The notes below the pieces were generated by a model. The model was not told the DNA's origin. It saw only the letters and a program-made list of their open reading frames with translations, and did not search any database. Made by a program: the position numbers and the translations under genes. A stretch of 32,339 nt of DNA from Coriobacteriales bacterium (GTDB lineage Bacteria; Actinomycetota; Coriobacteriia; Coriobacteriales; UBA8131), in assembly GCA_031264075.1 (NCBI GenBank), contig JAISEO010000053.1:1-32339 (forward strand), read 5' to 3'. How positions within the stretch are numbered: the first letter of the stretch is position 1; each line of letters begins with the position of its first letter. Positions 24,634 to 32,339 of the stretch are shown piece by piece.

Positions 24634-24737
24634 AAACGTTCGTTTATTTGGACTATTGTATATCAGATTCGATACTCTGTGATGTGGAACGGGACAAATG
24701 CGGCCAAAAAATAAACAATGTCAATCTTATAAGATTG
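24634..24737. promoter_or_regulatory. Two palindromes in the divergent ArsR/racemase promoter region
   Basis: The 312-bp gap 24495-24806 has no gene. It holds AAACG-TT-CGTTT (24634-24645), beside a possible minus-strand -10 TATACT, and a perfect 16-bp palindrome CAATCTTATAAGATTG (24722-24737). Two overlapping -10-like TATGAT (24742-24747 and 24747-24752) follow for the racemase gene. The placement suits operators for the ArsR protein and possibly a second regulator. Confidence 0.5.
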
Positions 24738-24806
24738 CTGCTATGATATGATACGATGTGCAGTACCCAGGTACACGAAGAAACATCGGAAGAGAAAGGT
24801 AGCAGC

Positions 24807-25508
24807 ATGGCTTTGAAACCGGCAATAGGAGTTATCGGCGGGTTAGGCCCCCAGGCCTCCGCGCTGTTGTATCAGCTGCTCGTGGACAGGGCTCGCTACC
24901 ATACGGACCTGCGAGACACGGCGGACTATCCGCGAATCGTGCTGGTGTCCACGTCCATCCCCAATTATCTCTCCACGGGCGAGGCAACCGATCCGGCCAT
25001 CATGGCCCAGGTCATAGGCCTGGTGCAGGAGGAGGTCAGGGTATTGGAGCAGGCAGGCTCCATCGTCATCGGCATCGCCTGTAATACCGCGCATCTGGCC
25101 CTTGACGCACTGCAGGCGGTTACCTCGGTGCCCTTCCTCTCCATCATGGATCTGATGCAGGATGCCGCACGGCCCTTCAAGCGCCCCGGGTTGCTCTCTA
25201 CCCGCCTCACCAAGCAGACGGGCCTCTACGACACCGTACATCCCGCCCTCTTCGTGCCCGACGACAGCGTTCTGGAGCAGGCGGAGACCTGGGTCTTCAA
25301 GCTTCTCGACGGTTCCCTCACGCCAGAGGACGCTGAGGAGTTCCATCGCTTTGTTGAGGACTATCAGAAGACCAACGAGCTGGACGCCGTGTTATTGGCG
25401 TGCACGGAACTGCCTGTCGTCTATGGCCCTGCGAATAGGCCTTCAATCGTCTCGACGCTCGATGTTCTTGCCGACGGCCTGCTCAGTTACTATTACCGTC
25501 ACGTTTGA
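24807..25508 (+). CDS. Aspartate/glutamate racemase family protein
   Basis: 233 residues with the two-cysteine acid/base pair of the family: C92 in IACNTAH and C199 in ACTELP, plus the N-terminal GVIGGLGPQAS loop. This makes a D-aspartate or D-glutamate racemase (or hydantoin-like relative) likely. The segment after the second strand reads GLLSTRLTKQTGLY. ATG 24807 follows AGAAAGG; the in-frame start at 24756 has no ribosome binding site. An MFS transporter follows after 106 bp. Confidence 0.87.
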   Translation: MALKPAIGVIGGLGPQASALLYQLLVDRARYHTDLRDTADYPRIVLVSTSIPNYLSTGEATDPAIMAQVIGLVQEEVRVLEQAGSIVIGIACNTAHLALDALQAVTSVPFLSIMDLMQDAARPFKRPGLLSTRLTKQTGLYDTVHPALFVPDDSVLEQAETWVFKLLDGSLTPEDAEEFHRFVEDYQKTNELDAVLLACTELPVVYGPANRPSIVSTLDVLADGLLSYYYRHV

Positions 25509-25614
25509 GTGCCGGCTCGCCGTACCCCATGCCCCAGGCTTTCCTGCGTACCACCGCAAATGAAACTCAACTGACCCAAGCTCTATCTACCTGCCCGTCG
25601 CTCCGGAGGTCCCC

Positions 25615-27081
25615 ATGCCCATAACCAAAAGAGATTCCTTCCTGCTCATCCTGACCATCGTCGTCATTGAGTTTGTCAGCGGCTACCTGCAGGGCTTCTA
25701 CGAGCCCCTGCTACCCAAGTTTGCCTCCGAGCTCGACATCGACGCGTCCAACCTCAGCCTCTTTAATGTGCTGCCCACGGCCGTCGGTGCGCTGTTCGTG
25801 CCCTTCTTCACGCGGCTCGGCGACATCCGGGGCTATCGCAAGATACTGCGCATCGCCATCTCCACGGTTTTTCTGGCGAGCATCGCCGTGCTTGCGGGCG
25901 TGGCCATGGACTCCTGGCTCCTGGTATGCGTGGGCCGCACCTTCTTTGGTGCCGTGCCCGTGTGGCTGCCGCTGCACATCGCCCTCGTGCACGCCAAGAC
26001 ACGCGGGGAGCGGGCAACCAAGGCGGTCAGCGCCATCGTCGCCACGGTTACGGTGGGCACGGTCTTCGGTACGGCCACCTCGGGGCCGCTGTACGAGCTC
26101 TTTGCGCAGAATCTCACCACCACCGTAGCGCTTATTCCTGTGCTGACCTTTTTGGCGGTGCTGCTGGTCTTCTTTGTCATGCCGGAGTTTGTGAGCGGCG
26201 CACATCCGTATATCGACGTGCGCGGGTTCGTGCTCCTGGCTGCCGTGATGTTCCTCGCCATCTTTGGATTCGTGGAGATCGTTGAGGGAGGCCTGGACAC
26301 CGCCATTGGCTCGGTGCTGCTCATAGCGGCCCTCATCATCGGCATCTTCTGGTTTCGCTTTGAGAAGAAGCAGGAATACCCTGCCATTGATGTGCGCCTG
26401 CTGCTCAGCCGCTCCATGGCACCGCTCTATGTGGCCGCCATCTGCATGGGAGCGGTGTTCTTTGGCTTCCTCTCGCCCATCGCCACCTACCTCGCCCACG
26501 CGCCCGAGGCGGGCTTTGGCTTTGGCTTTGAGCCGCTCTTTCAGTCGGCGGCGCAGACGGCCATCCTCTTCTGCACGGTCGTCGCGGCCGTTCTCGTGCC
26601 CTTCATTCTCAAAAGGCTCTCTCCCAAAACCGCCCTGGCCACGGGCTTCGTGCTCGGCATCATCGGCTTTGTGCAATTTGCGCTGCTGCCCGACTCCCTC
26701 CCGCAGCTCGTGGCCTTCATCGTCCTCATCGGACTCGGCATCGGCATCATCAATGCAGCCATTCCCGTGCTCATCCCCGAGCGGGCCCCACAGGACCAAC
26801 GCGGCATCGCCACCGGCCTCTATAACTCCTCGCAGACCCTCGGCGGAGCACTCGGCGGCGGGCTGTTCCTCTCGCTTTTGAAGATAGGCAGCCTGGAGGG
26901 GGTGGACTCGGCGCTCGCCATTACCAAAGTGGGCTATACTAGCGTGTGGTTTGCCTGTGCTGCTTTCTTCGTCATAGGTCTCGTCGTCGTTGTGGTCTTT
27001 CTTGCCAAAGTCAAACGACCGTATGAGCAAACAGACGAAGAGAAGCCCTTGGAGCCGACAGAGCGCGAAGAGATGGAGTAG
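25615..27081 (+). CDS. MFS transporter
   Basis: 488 residues, with roughly 12-14 membrane helices and the MFS loop motif RLGDIRGYRK between helices 2 and 3. A ribosome binding site GGAGGT precedes ATG 25615. The second half contains GLGIGIINAAIPVLIPE, similar to drug/proton antiporters (DHA2-like). The substrate is unknown; the racemase upstream or the flavoprotein downstream could be functional partners. A hairpin without T-run (27087-27109) lies before the next gene. Confidence 0.88.
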   Translation: MPITKRDSFLLILTIVVIEFVSGYLQGFYEPLLPKFASELDIDASNLSLFNVLPTAVGALFVPFFTRLGDIRGYRKILRIAISTVFLASIAVLAGVAMDSWLLVCVGRTFFGAVPVWLPLHIALVHAKTRGERATKAVSAIVATVTVGTVFGTATSGPLYELFAQNLTTTVALIPVLTFLAVLLVFFVMPEFVSGAHPYIDVRGFVLLAAVMFLAIFGFVEIVEGGLDTAIGSVLLIAALIIGIFWFRFEKKQEYPAIDVRLLLSRSMAPLYVAAICMGAVFFGFLSPIATYLAHAPEAGFGFGFEPLFQSAAQTAILFCTVVAAVLVPFILKRLSPKTALATGFVLGIIGFVQFALLPDSLPQLVAFIVLIGLGIGIINAAIPVLIPERAPQDQRGIATGLYNSSQTLGGALGGGLFLSLLKIGSLEGVDSALAITKVGYTSVWFACAAFFVIGLVVVVVFLAKVKRPYEQTDEEKPLEPTEREEME

Positions 27082-27186
27082 GAGCAGCCCTGGCCAAAAA
27101 AGGCAGGGCGGGAGAAGAACAAGGCAACCAGACACCGGCCCAGAGGCCAAAGCGAGAAATCAACCCAAAAGTAGGAGGGTTACACC

Positions 27187-28539
27187 ATGAAGAAGATAGC
27201 AATCATCGGCGGCGGAGCGGCAGGCAGTGGGGCGGTCTGGCAGCTGTATAAGAAGCTCGGTGCCGAGGTCGAGGTCACGGTCTTTGAGCGCAGGGAGCAC
27301 GTGGGAGGCCGCGCCTGGGATCTCAGCTTTGCCGGCTGCCATATGGAGGTCGGCGGCGTACTCTTTCACTCCACCGGACAGATAACCACGGAAATGATGG
27401 AGTATACGGGCTGCAAAGAGGCCCAACCCTCGCTTTCCATCGACGGCAAGGACGAGACCTACGCGTTTTGGACGGACAGGGGCTTTCCCATCGTTGTGCA
27501 TACCTCGCTCTTCTCCATGGCCTTTGGCATCCTGAGGCACGTGGGTATTCCCAGCGCGCTCAGGGTAACCAACAGGGCTGTCAAGATGGCCGAGCAGTAC
27601 GAAGGCGTCTACAAAGAGCTCAGGGAGCACGCACCCTTTGCCACGCCCCAGGCGCTCTTTGGTGAGCTGGGGCTGCTCGAACCCACGCACATCTCCACGG
27701 CTGACTACTTCAGGCAGATAAAGGTCAATGACCGCATGACCTATGACGTGGTGGAGGCCATCACGCACAATATGTACAACCAGGGCGCGGAGATGAATGC
27801 CCTGGCCTCGCTCGTGGGCCTTGCCGGTGCGGGCCTGGCTGGCGGGCATCTGTACGTTGTCGAGGGAGGCAACTGGACGCTCTACGACAAGATGATTAAG
27901 AAGACCGGTACGCGGCTGCTCGCGGACACCAAGGTGGAGAAGATTCTCATCACCAGCACACCGGAGGGGCCGCGCCCCTTTGCCTACAGCCTGCTTGCCG
28001 ATGATGGCGAGAGTTTTGAGGCCGACGCGGTCATACTGGCCGCCCCTCCCGCGCTGGCCGATCTCAGCATAGAGCTTGACGGGGAGCCCTTTGAGCTTAC
28101 GGCCTATCCCTATCAGGAGGTGCAGACCACGCTGGTGGTAGGCGAGCTTAACCCGGAGTACTTCGGCCAGAAGCCCGGCGCGCATATGCCCAGCACCATC
28201 TTTACGGCATCCAGCGCGCCTGCTCCCTTCAAGTCCATCGGCACCACCGGCTGGTCGCCAGACTACAACAGCCGCATCTATAAGATATTCAGCGCGGATC
28301 ACGTCATGACGGAGGCGGAGTTACACGAGATATTCACCAATATCCTCGATACTCACGTGCTGGTCTGGCGCGGCGCCTATCCCGTACTCACGCCAAACAT
28401 CGATCACCTGCCCTTTGAGCTTAACCGGGGCCTTTATTTTGCCAATGCCCTGGAGACCGTTGCCGGCTCCCTTGAGGTGGAAACGGTTGGCGGGGTCAAC
28501 GCGGCCAATTGCTGTGTGGAGTATCTGGCTGTGGCGTAG
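27187..28539 (+). CDS. FAD-dependent oxidase resembling eukaryotic prenylcysteine oxidase
   Basis: 450 residues. The N-terminal FAD motif IAIIGGGAAGSGAVWQL, then VTVFERREHVGGRAWD and MEVGGVLFH. Segments along the whole length recall prenylcysteine oxidase PCYOX1 rather than ordinary amine oxidases: the GAEMNALASLVGLAGAG-type centre followed by VVEGGN, the LVVGELNPEYF strand, IYKIFSADHVMTEAEL, and the C-terminal AYPVLTP with LYFANALETVAGSLE. PCYOX1 cleaves the thioether of prenylcysteine to cysteine, aldehyde and hydrogen peroxide. There is no signal peptide, so the bacterial protein is cytoplasmic. The substrate is inferred only from resemblance. The start follows GGAGGGT. Confidence 0.72.
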   Translation: MKKIAIIGGGAAGSGAVWQLYKKLGAEVEVTVFERREHVGGRAWDLSFAGCHMEVGGVLFHSTGQITTEMMEYTGCKEAQPSLSIDGKDETYAFWTDRGFPIVVHTSLFSMAFGILRHVGIPSALRVTNRAVKMAEQYEGVYKELREHAPFATPQALFGELGLLEPTHISTADYFRQIKVNDRMTYDVVEAITHNMYNQGAEMNALASLVGLAGAGLAGGHLYVVEGGNWTLYDKMIKKTGTRLLADTKVEKILITSTPEGPRPFAYSLLADDGESFEADAVILAAPPALADLSIELDGEPFELTAYPYQEVQTTLVVGELNPEYFGQKPGAHMPSTIFTASSAPAPFKSIGTTGWSPDYNSRIYKIFSADHVMTEAELHEIFTNILDTHVLVWRGAYPVLTPNIDHLPFELNRGLYFANALETVAGSLEVETVGGVNAANCCVEYLAVA

Positions 28540-28553
28540 ACTTGTAAAGATGA

Positions 28554-28670
28554 CATACGATATACCCGGTAGGCTCCCTGGATTCCACCATCTACAATGC
28601 CGACGGGTTTATCTGGATGTATTCGCCGGAAGAAATCAACTATGACTTTGAAGCTGGTGGTGGTGAGTAG
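28554..28670 (+). pseudogene. Short gene remnant related to the one at 30467-30763
   Basis: A frame without a start reads VGSLDSTIYNADGFIWMY and then an acidic end and stop. The same VGS...T-I-x-NADGF pattern occurs in the longer remnant at 30467-30763, on the other side of the AAA ATPase gene. It is probably the C-terminal end of a lost surface or lipoprotein-like gene. The rest of the gap, 28671-28928, shows no gene. Confidence 0.45.
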
Positions 28671-28928
28671 GAGCTGAGGGAAGACCACTTCCGTAGGGGA
28701 CGGCGTCCTTGATGTCCCGCCACAGCTGAATCTCCCCTGTCAGCCCTGTCTCATGCCGCAAGGTATTTCTTTCGCTGGTTCTTGAAGATAATCACCGGTG
28801 GCCATCCTAGCCGCAAGAGTATGAGGTTTAAGAGCAGTCTCCCTTCCCCGTTATCTCAGAGCATATCGAGGTGTCCGGGCTGTTCAAGCTGTGGCTGGCA
28901 TCCTTTGTTTATCTCTACGCCTCTATTA

Positions 28929-29043
28929 CTGCCAAAATGGTGTTACGCAGAGCGGAAGTATCTGCCAAAATAGTGTTGAAGAGTCCCTATCAATCTGCCA
29001 TAATGGTGTACGTACACCTCAAATGTACTAACGATTTGGTGTT
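28929..29043 (+). repeat. Four direct repeats at exact 33-bp spacing before the AAA ATPase gene
   Basis: CTGCCAAAATGGTGTT (28929-28944), CTGCCAAAATAGTGTT (28962-28977), CTGCCATAATGGTGTA (28995-29010) and a degenerate CTAACGATTTGGTGTT (29028-29043). Starts are 33 bp apart each time, about three helical turns, while the 17 bp between them differ. The last copy ends 37 bp before the ATG. This looks like an array of binding sites rather than a coding repeat, because stops fall within it in all frames needed. Confidence 0.8.
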
Positions 29044-29080
29044 TGCCTGGTAAACTGCCTGGTAAAAGTAGTGCTAAAGG

Positions 29081-30391
29081 ATGGTAAGAGTGAAGCGGAA
29101 ACTCTATAAACAGCTGTTGGATTGGAAGATGCGTGGCAGCATAAAGCCCCTGATGCTCATCGGTGCCAGGCAAGTCGGAAAAACTTGGTTAATCAGGGAG
29201 TTCTGCAAGAGGGAGTTTGGCGATTATCTGGAAATCAACCTCTTTAACCGTCCGGACATCATCGATCTGTTCAGCGAAGACATTGCAGTGGAATTGAAGA
29301 TCGCAAGGCTCAGCTTGTATCTTGGGCGCTCTATTGACTTTGAGAGCACCGTGTTGTTCTTTGACGAGATACAGGAATCTGAAGACGCGGTCTTTCTTTT
29401 GAAATACTTTGCAGAATCAGAGGTGCCTTACAAGATAATCTGCGCCGGTTCGCTCCTCGGGGTTAAAATCAATCGCTTCAGCAAGCCTTTTCCCGTGGGC
29501 CAGGTCGAGAAACTCCATCTGTACCCCCTGGATTTTGAGGAGTTCATGATTGCATCGGGCGAGGAGCTTCTTGTGGAGGAGATTCGCGCCTGTTATGACA
29601 GTGACAGGCACATGCCGGATCCGCTACACGGTATCTGCCTTGAGCGTTACCGGTCATATCTCTGTGTTGGCGGTATGCCGGCAGCGGTAAGCGACTTTGT
29701 TGCCAAAGGCAAGGATGTGTTGCGTTTTGACGCCAGGATCCTCACCGATATTCGTACGGACTATCTGAGTGATATGACCAGGCACATCCGTGCTCCCATA
29801 GAAAGTACTCGTATCGAGGCAATATATACTTCTCTGCCTTCTCAGCTGGCAAACCAGAGCGGTAAGTTCCAATACGCAAAGGTCAGACAGGGGGCAAAAA
29901 ACCGTGAATACTATTCTGCCCTCGATTGGCTGGTATCCAGCGAGATGGTATTTCTCTGCCCACAGGTCACCTTACCCAGCAAGCCCTTGCGCGGGTTTGA
30001 GCGCGAGGGCTTTTTCAAGGTCTTTTTGAACGACTGTGGTCTGCTGTGCAATGCACTGGGCGTGTTGTTCCCGGATATCATGCTCAACCGCGACCTGCCC
30101 TTTAAGGGGATTATCGCTGAGAATTATGTTGCCACCCAGCTTGTTGCCAGTGGACATGCCCTCTTTTATTGGCATAGCGGCAACGAGGCGGAGGTAGATT
30201 TTCTGAGAGAGGTGCCCGAGGGCGTTGTCCCCCTTGAGGTCAAATCCGGTGATAACAAGCGCTCGGCCAGCCTGCGATCCTATGTGCAAACGTACAAGCC
30301 CCCCTATTCAATCAGACTGACCGCAAGGAACTTTGGTTATACAAACAAGATAAAGTCCGTGCCCCTCTACGCTGCGTTTTGTATCGCATAA
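29081..30391 (+). CDS. AAA ATPase with DUF4143-type C-terminal domain
   Basis: 436 residues. Walker A G28-A-R-Q-V-G-K34-T35 and Walker B VLFFD95-E96 lie in the N-terminal AAA_14 domain, with a sensor-like AGSLLG following near 137. The C-terminal part carries AEVDFL (about 369) and VPLEVKSGDN (about 387-395), the restriction-endonuclease-like PD-(D/E)XK signature usual in DUF4143 proteins. The cellular role of the family is unclear; such genes are scattered as accessory genes in gut anaerobes. The start is ATG 29081, with GTG 29090 an alternative with better spacing to AAAGGATGG. Four 33-bp-phased repeats precede it. Confidence 0.85.
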   Translation: MVRVKRKLYKQLLDWKMRGSIKPLMLIGARQVGKTWLIREFCKREFGDYLEINLFNRPDIIDLFSEDIAVELKIARLSLYLGRSIDFESTVLFFDEIQESEDAVFLLKYFAESEVPYKIICAGSLLGVKINRFSKPFPVGQVEKLHLYPLDFEEFMIASGEELLVEEIRACYDSDRHMPDPLHGICLERYRSYLCVGGMPAAVSDFVAKGKDVLRFDARILTDIRTDYLSDMTRHIRAPIESTRIEAIYTSLPSQLANQSGKFQYAKVRQGAKNREYYSALDWLVSSEMVFLCPQVTLPSKPLRGFEREGFFKVFLNDCGLLCNALGVLFPDIMLNRDLPFKGIIAENYVATQLVASGHALFYWHSGNEAEVDFLREVPEGVVPLEVKSGDNKRSASLRSYVQTYKPPYSIRLTARNFGYTNKIKSVPLYAAFCIA

Positions 30392-30466
30392 GGAACTCAT
30401 TCATATGACGATTCTTTTGCCTTTGCCACTGTCTTTGGTAGAGCTCCTTCTTCTTGGCGCGCCTGA

Positions 30467-30763
30467 AATCAGAACACCACTCTTATCGTAGGACTTTTCA
30501 GGTACAGCGGAGCTGGAAACTGGAATATTAATCTGGTTGGTTCGAACTCAGCAGGAACAACGATTTTTAACGCCGACGGGTTTCTGTACTCTCTGCTTTT
30601 GGGAGCGAACAACGGAGATCCTGTGATCATCGTCACCTACAAGATGAAAGAGGTCACGGGCTGCACGACCATGCAACAGCTTTACGCCAAAATCCAAAAT
30701 GAAACCAGTACGGCTTACGATGCTAACGAGGGCTATCGCGTTTACCATCTTGTCAGACCCTGA
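30467..30763 (+). pseudogene. Gene remnant, C-terminal part of an unknown protein
   Basis: A frame of 98 codons lacking a start reads as coherent protein: LIVGLFRYSGAGNWNINLVG, then TTIFNADGFLYS, VIIVTYKMKEVTG and a normal end at TGA 30761. The beta-rich pattern and NADGF match the shorter remnant at 28554-28670. The missing N-terminus and in-frame stop upstream (30464) mark it as broken. The 196 bp from 30764 to 30959 hold nothing recognisable. Confidence 0.5.
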
Positions 30764-30959
30764 TTGAACAGCATCCCTGAAACACTATCTGGCGAATAGA
30801 CAGACCCTTTCTTTTGTCCAGCTCAAGGCCGCAGAACTGTTGTTGGAATATTGTCCGTTTGTTGCTCTGTATGCAGAAATAATCCGCTCTCTGAACTGTC
30901 ACTCTTGGGTGTGCTTTCCAGCACATACGCCCGCGCGATGGCCGCAGGACACCGGCCTT

Positions 30960-31298
30960 CTATACCTGCTCTTCCAGATGCAGCTTGTCATGGGGAGAGC
31001 GGCCTTGGGTGTGTTGGAGCAGGGCGAATTCGTCGTATTCTTCGATGCCCAGCGATGCGAGTATCTGGTTGATGTTCTGGCGGTTGGGCGGCACAAGGCG
31101 GTCGCGCACCCAGGCAAGGGACTGCCGTTCGTCGAGATTGTAGGTGCCCTGTTGGATGTAGAGCGCCAGCGACAGGGGAGTGTCTTCCCAGTTGCGCTCG
31201 GGGTTGATCTCCAGGTGCCAGGCAGCGGTTTCCGGCGCATAGCTCAACGTGCCAAAGTCCACGCCGGCGTCATCGGTTATCAAGTAGTTCCTGAGCAC
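30960..31298 (-). CDS. Partner protein of the HipA-like kinase
   Basis: 112 residues starting from GTG 31298 with AAAGGATGAG before it. It reads MLRNYLITDDAGVDFGTLSY, then ALYIQQGTYNLDE and RLVPPNRQNINQILASLGIEEYDEFALL. I recall similar small proteins beside short HipA-like kinases in Clostridia, but no named family comes to mind. It overlaps the kinase gene by 29 nt, so the two form one unit. It could be an antitoxin-like or substrate-recruiting subunit, by analogy with the separate small subunit of HipBST systems. Confidence 0.6.
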   Translation of the reverse strand: MLRNYLITDDAGVDFGTLSYAPETAAWHLEINPERNWEDTPLSLALYIQQGTYNLDERQSLAWVRDRLVPPNRQNINQILASLGIEEYDEFALLQHTQGRSPHDKLHLEEQV

Positions 31299-32076
31299 GT
31301 CTCATCCTTTGTACCAGGAGTTCCAGGATCTTTTCCCTGTGCCATGAGGGAAAGTCCTCGTCTTCCCCAAAGACCTTGAATAACGCCTCACTGAGTTCCT
31401 CCTTGCTGAGTGTGGGCACGCGCAGGCAGGCGTCTTCGATCAGCACGAGATTGTCCTCCAGATAGCGGGTACCAAAGTCGCTGTTGGTGATGTAGTTCGT
31501 CAGTACATCAAAGGCCAGTATCTCCTTCTTTCGATTAGTGAGGGGCGCAAAGAACGAGACACCATTATCAAAGAGCGGGGCCAGCTCCAGCCCGCCATTC
31601 TTGATGAACTCCAGGTTATTGCAATGCCGGTCACGGTTGTAGATGAGATAGTCAAAGAGCAGCATCTCGTCGGCGCGCTGGCCAAAGCCGCTACGTCGCA
31701 AGAACTCCAGACGTGTCTCGCCTGGCAACTTCTGGGTCTCATACACCCGCTCAAAGGGCACCTTGGACATGCCAGCAGGCAGGAAGTCGGCGGCCTTCTG
31801 CACAAAGGTGGTGTACTCACGCCCGTTGTGAACAAGACGCGCCTTAAGCACCTCGCTGTCCAGTACGTCAAAGCCCAGGAGCATGCCCACGCGCGACGCG
31901 AGATATTCATACACGCTCTCAAAGCCCACAAAGCCGCGCTCGTCGTCATAGTTTGAGAGCTTGAGATAGTACGTGATGCCTTCAATCTCACAGGACGCCT
32001 TCAGGTAAGCCCCGCCGCTGGTATAGCTCGTGAGATTACGTTCCCAATACACATCTGTAAGATCGATGACATCCAT
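31270..32076 (-). CDS. Short HipA-like serine/threonine kinase
   Basis: 268 residues. Kinase-type motifs are seen at LFDYLIYNRDRHCNN (N147-x-D149 catalytic loop) and APLFDNG (D170-N171, metal binding), with a candidate ATP lysine at K39 in YYLKLSN. It lacks the N-terminal subdomain of full-length HipA (about 440 residues). The start ATG 32076 begins the conserved IDLTDVYWERNLTS and has a TACAAT -10 only 8 nt upstream, so its mRNA may be leaderless; the GTG at 32109 would be an alternative. HipA kinases phosphorylate targets such as glutamyl-tRNA synthetase in persistence toxin-antitoxin systems. The target here is unknown and no HipB-type HTH gene is adjacent. Confidence 0.78.
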   Translation of the reverse strand: MDVIDLTDVYWERNLTSYTSGGAYLKASCEIEGITYYLKLSNYDDERGFVGFESVYEYLASRVGMLLGFDVLDSEVLKARLVHNGREYTTFVQKAADFLPAGMSKVPFERVYETQKLPGETRLEFLRRSGFGQRADEMLLFDYLIYNRDRHCNNLEFIKNGGLELAPLFDNGVSFFAPLTNRKKEILAFDVLTNYITNSDFGTRYLEDNLVLIEDACLRVPTLSKEELSEALFKVFGEDEDFPSWHREKILELLVQRMRRAQELLDNR

Positions 32077-32084
32077 AGCTAGGG

Positions 32085-32090
32085 ATTGTA
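32085..32090 (-). promoter_or_regulatory. Candidate -10 element for a leaderless HipA-like mRNA
   Basis: TACAAT on the minus strand ends 8 nt before the ATG at 32076, and no Shine-Dalgarno is visible there. The -35 region is weak. Leaderless transcripts are common in Actinomycetota, but this is inferred. Confidence 0.4.
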
Positions 32091-32267
32091 GCAGATACGG
32101 GTGTTGCACCGTGCTGGCTCTTGTTTGCCATCGATCTTCCTGACCAAATCAACAAAGACAAATTCTTGTTGTCGTTGCTCGCCCTCCGCAATGCAATAAC
32201 AAAAACTCTGGCACCTATGCCTGCCTCGCCTGTGTTCGGAGCACGTATGGGTATACAGATATTATCA

Positions 32268-32297
32268 TTGGACGCTTTACATCTGCTCGGTTATAAT
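32268..32297 (+). promoter_or_regulatory. Rightward promoter at the window edge
   Basis: TTGGAC (32268-32273), an 18-bp spacer and a perfect TATAAT (32292-32297). It points out of the window, so a gene probably begins just beyond 32339. Confidence 0.6.
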
Positions 32298-32339
32298 TAC
32301 GTACAACAAAAGGGGCCACGACAAGCCCGAAAAGCCATA

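Noticed and set aside
25711-27150. A 479-codon open frame on the - strand
   Set aside because: Antisense to the MFS transporter; the product is a His/Glu/Arg-rich low-complexity mirror of hydrophobic codons.
28782-28973. Short open frame spanning the first 33-bp repeats
   Set aside because: The repeats carry stops in the same frame from the second copy on, and their spacing is better explained as DNA-binding sites.

Overview
The window is bacterial, GC-rich and gene-dense. It has AGGAGG-type ribosome binding sites, a type I-C-like CRISPR repeat, Old Yellow Enzyme/enoate-reductase and Fe-S redox enzymes, and surface proteins held by a C-terminal membrane helix. The best guess is an anaerobic Actinomycetota of the Coriobacteriia (Eggerthella/Slackia-like). 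This is inferred from gene content and codon flavour, not from a marker gene.

Layout. 1-5753: a TrkA/KtrA potassium-channel subunit, a tRNA-Gly(CCC), then an agmatine deiminase cluster (RpiR-type regulator, putrescine carbamoyltransferase, APC antiporter, agmatine deiminase) with no carbamate kinase beside it. 6117-8066: an NADH:flavin oxidoreductase of the 2,4-dienoyl-CoA/2-enoate reductase type. 8169-17215: the most unusual part, an operon-like run behind a sigma70-type promoter and a roughly 360-nt structured leader. It encodes (A) a secreted protein with two thioredoxin-like domains, an Ig-like domain, a cohesin-like domain and a C-terminal dockerin; (B) a membrane-anchored cohesin-like protein; (C) a membrane-anchored paralogue of the thioredoxin-like part of A; (D) a TcyP-like DAACS (cystine/dicarboxylate) symporter; (E) a further membrane-anchored surface protein. 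Together these suggest a miniature cohesin-dockerin complex on the cell surface that handles thiols or disulfides and feeds a cystine-type importer.

17352-21548 is an accessory island: an orphan CRISPR mini-array, a stand-alone CdiA-CT-like PD-(D/E)XK nuclease, a toxin-antitoxin pair whose GNAT toxin is truncated next to a 94-bp element with perfect inverted termini, a glutathione peroxidase/OhrR pair with recognisable OhrR operators, and two divergent RelE/ParE-type toxin-antitoxin pairs. 21647-28539 holds metabolic genes: D-2-hydroxyacid dehydrogenase, Fe-S aldo/keto reductase with an ArsR regulator, Asp/Glu racemase, MFS transporter and a prenylcysteine-oxidase-like flavoprotein. 28554-32339 holds two related gene remnants flanking a DUF4143-type AAA ATPase preceded by 33-bp-phased repeats, then a short HipA-like kinase with a partner gene.

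All functional assignments rest on reading motifs by eye; no database search was possible.
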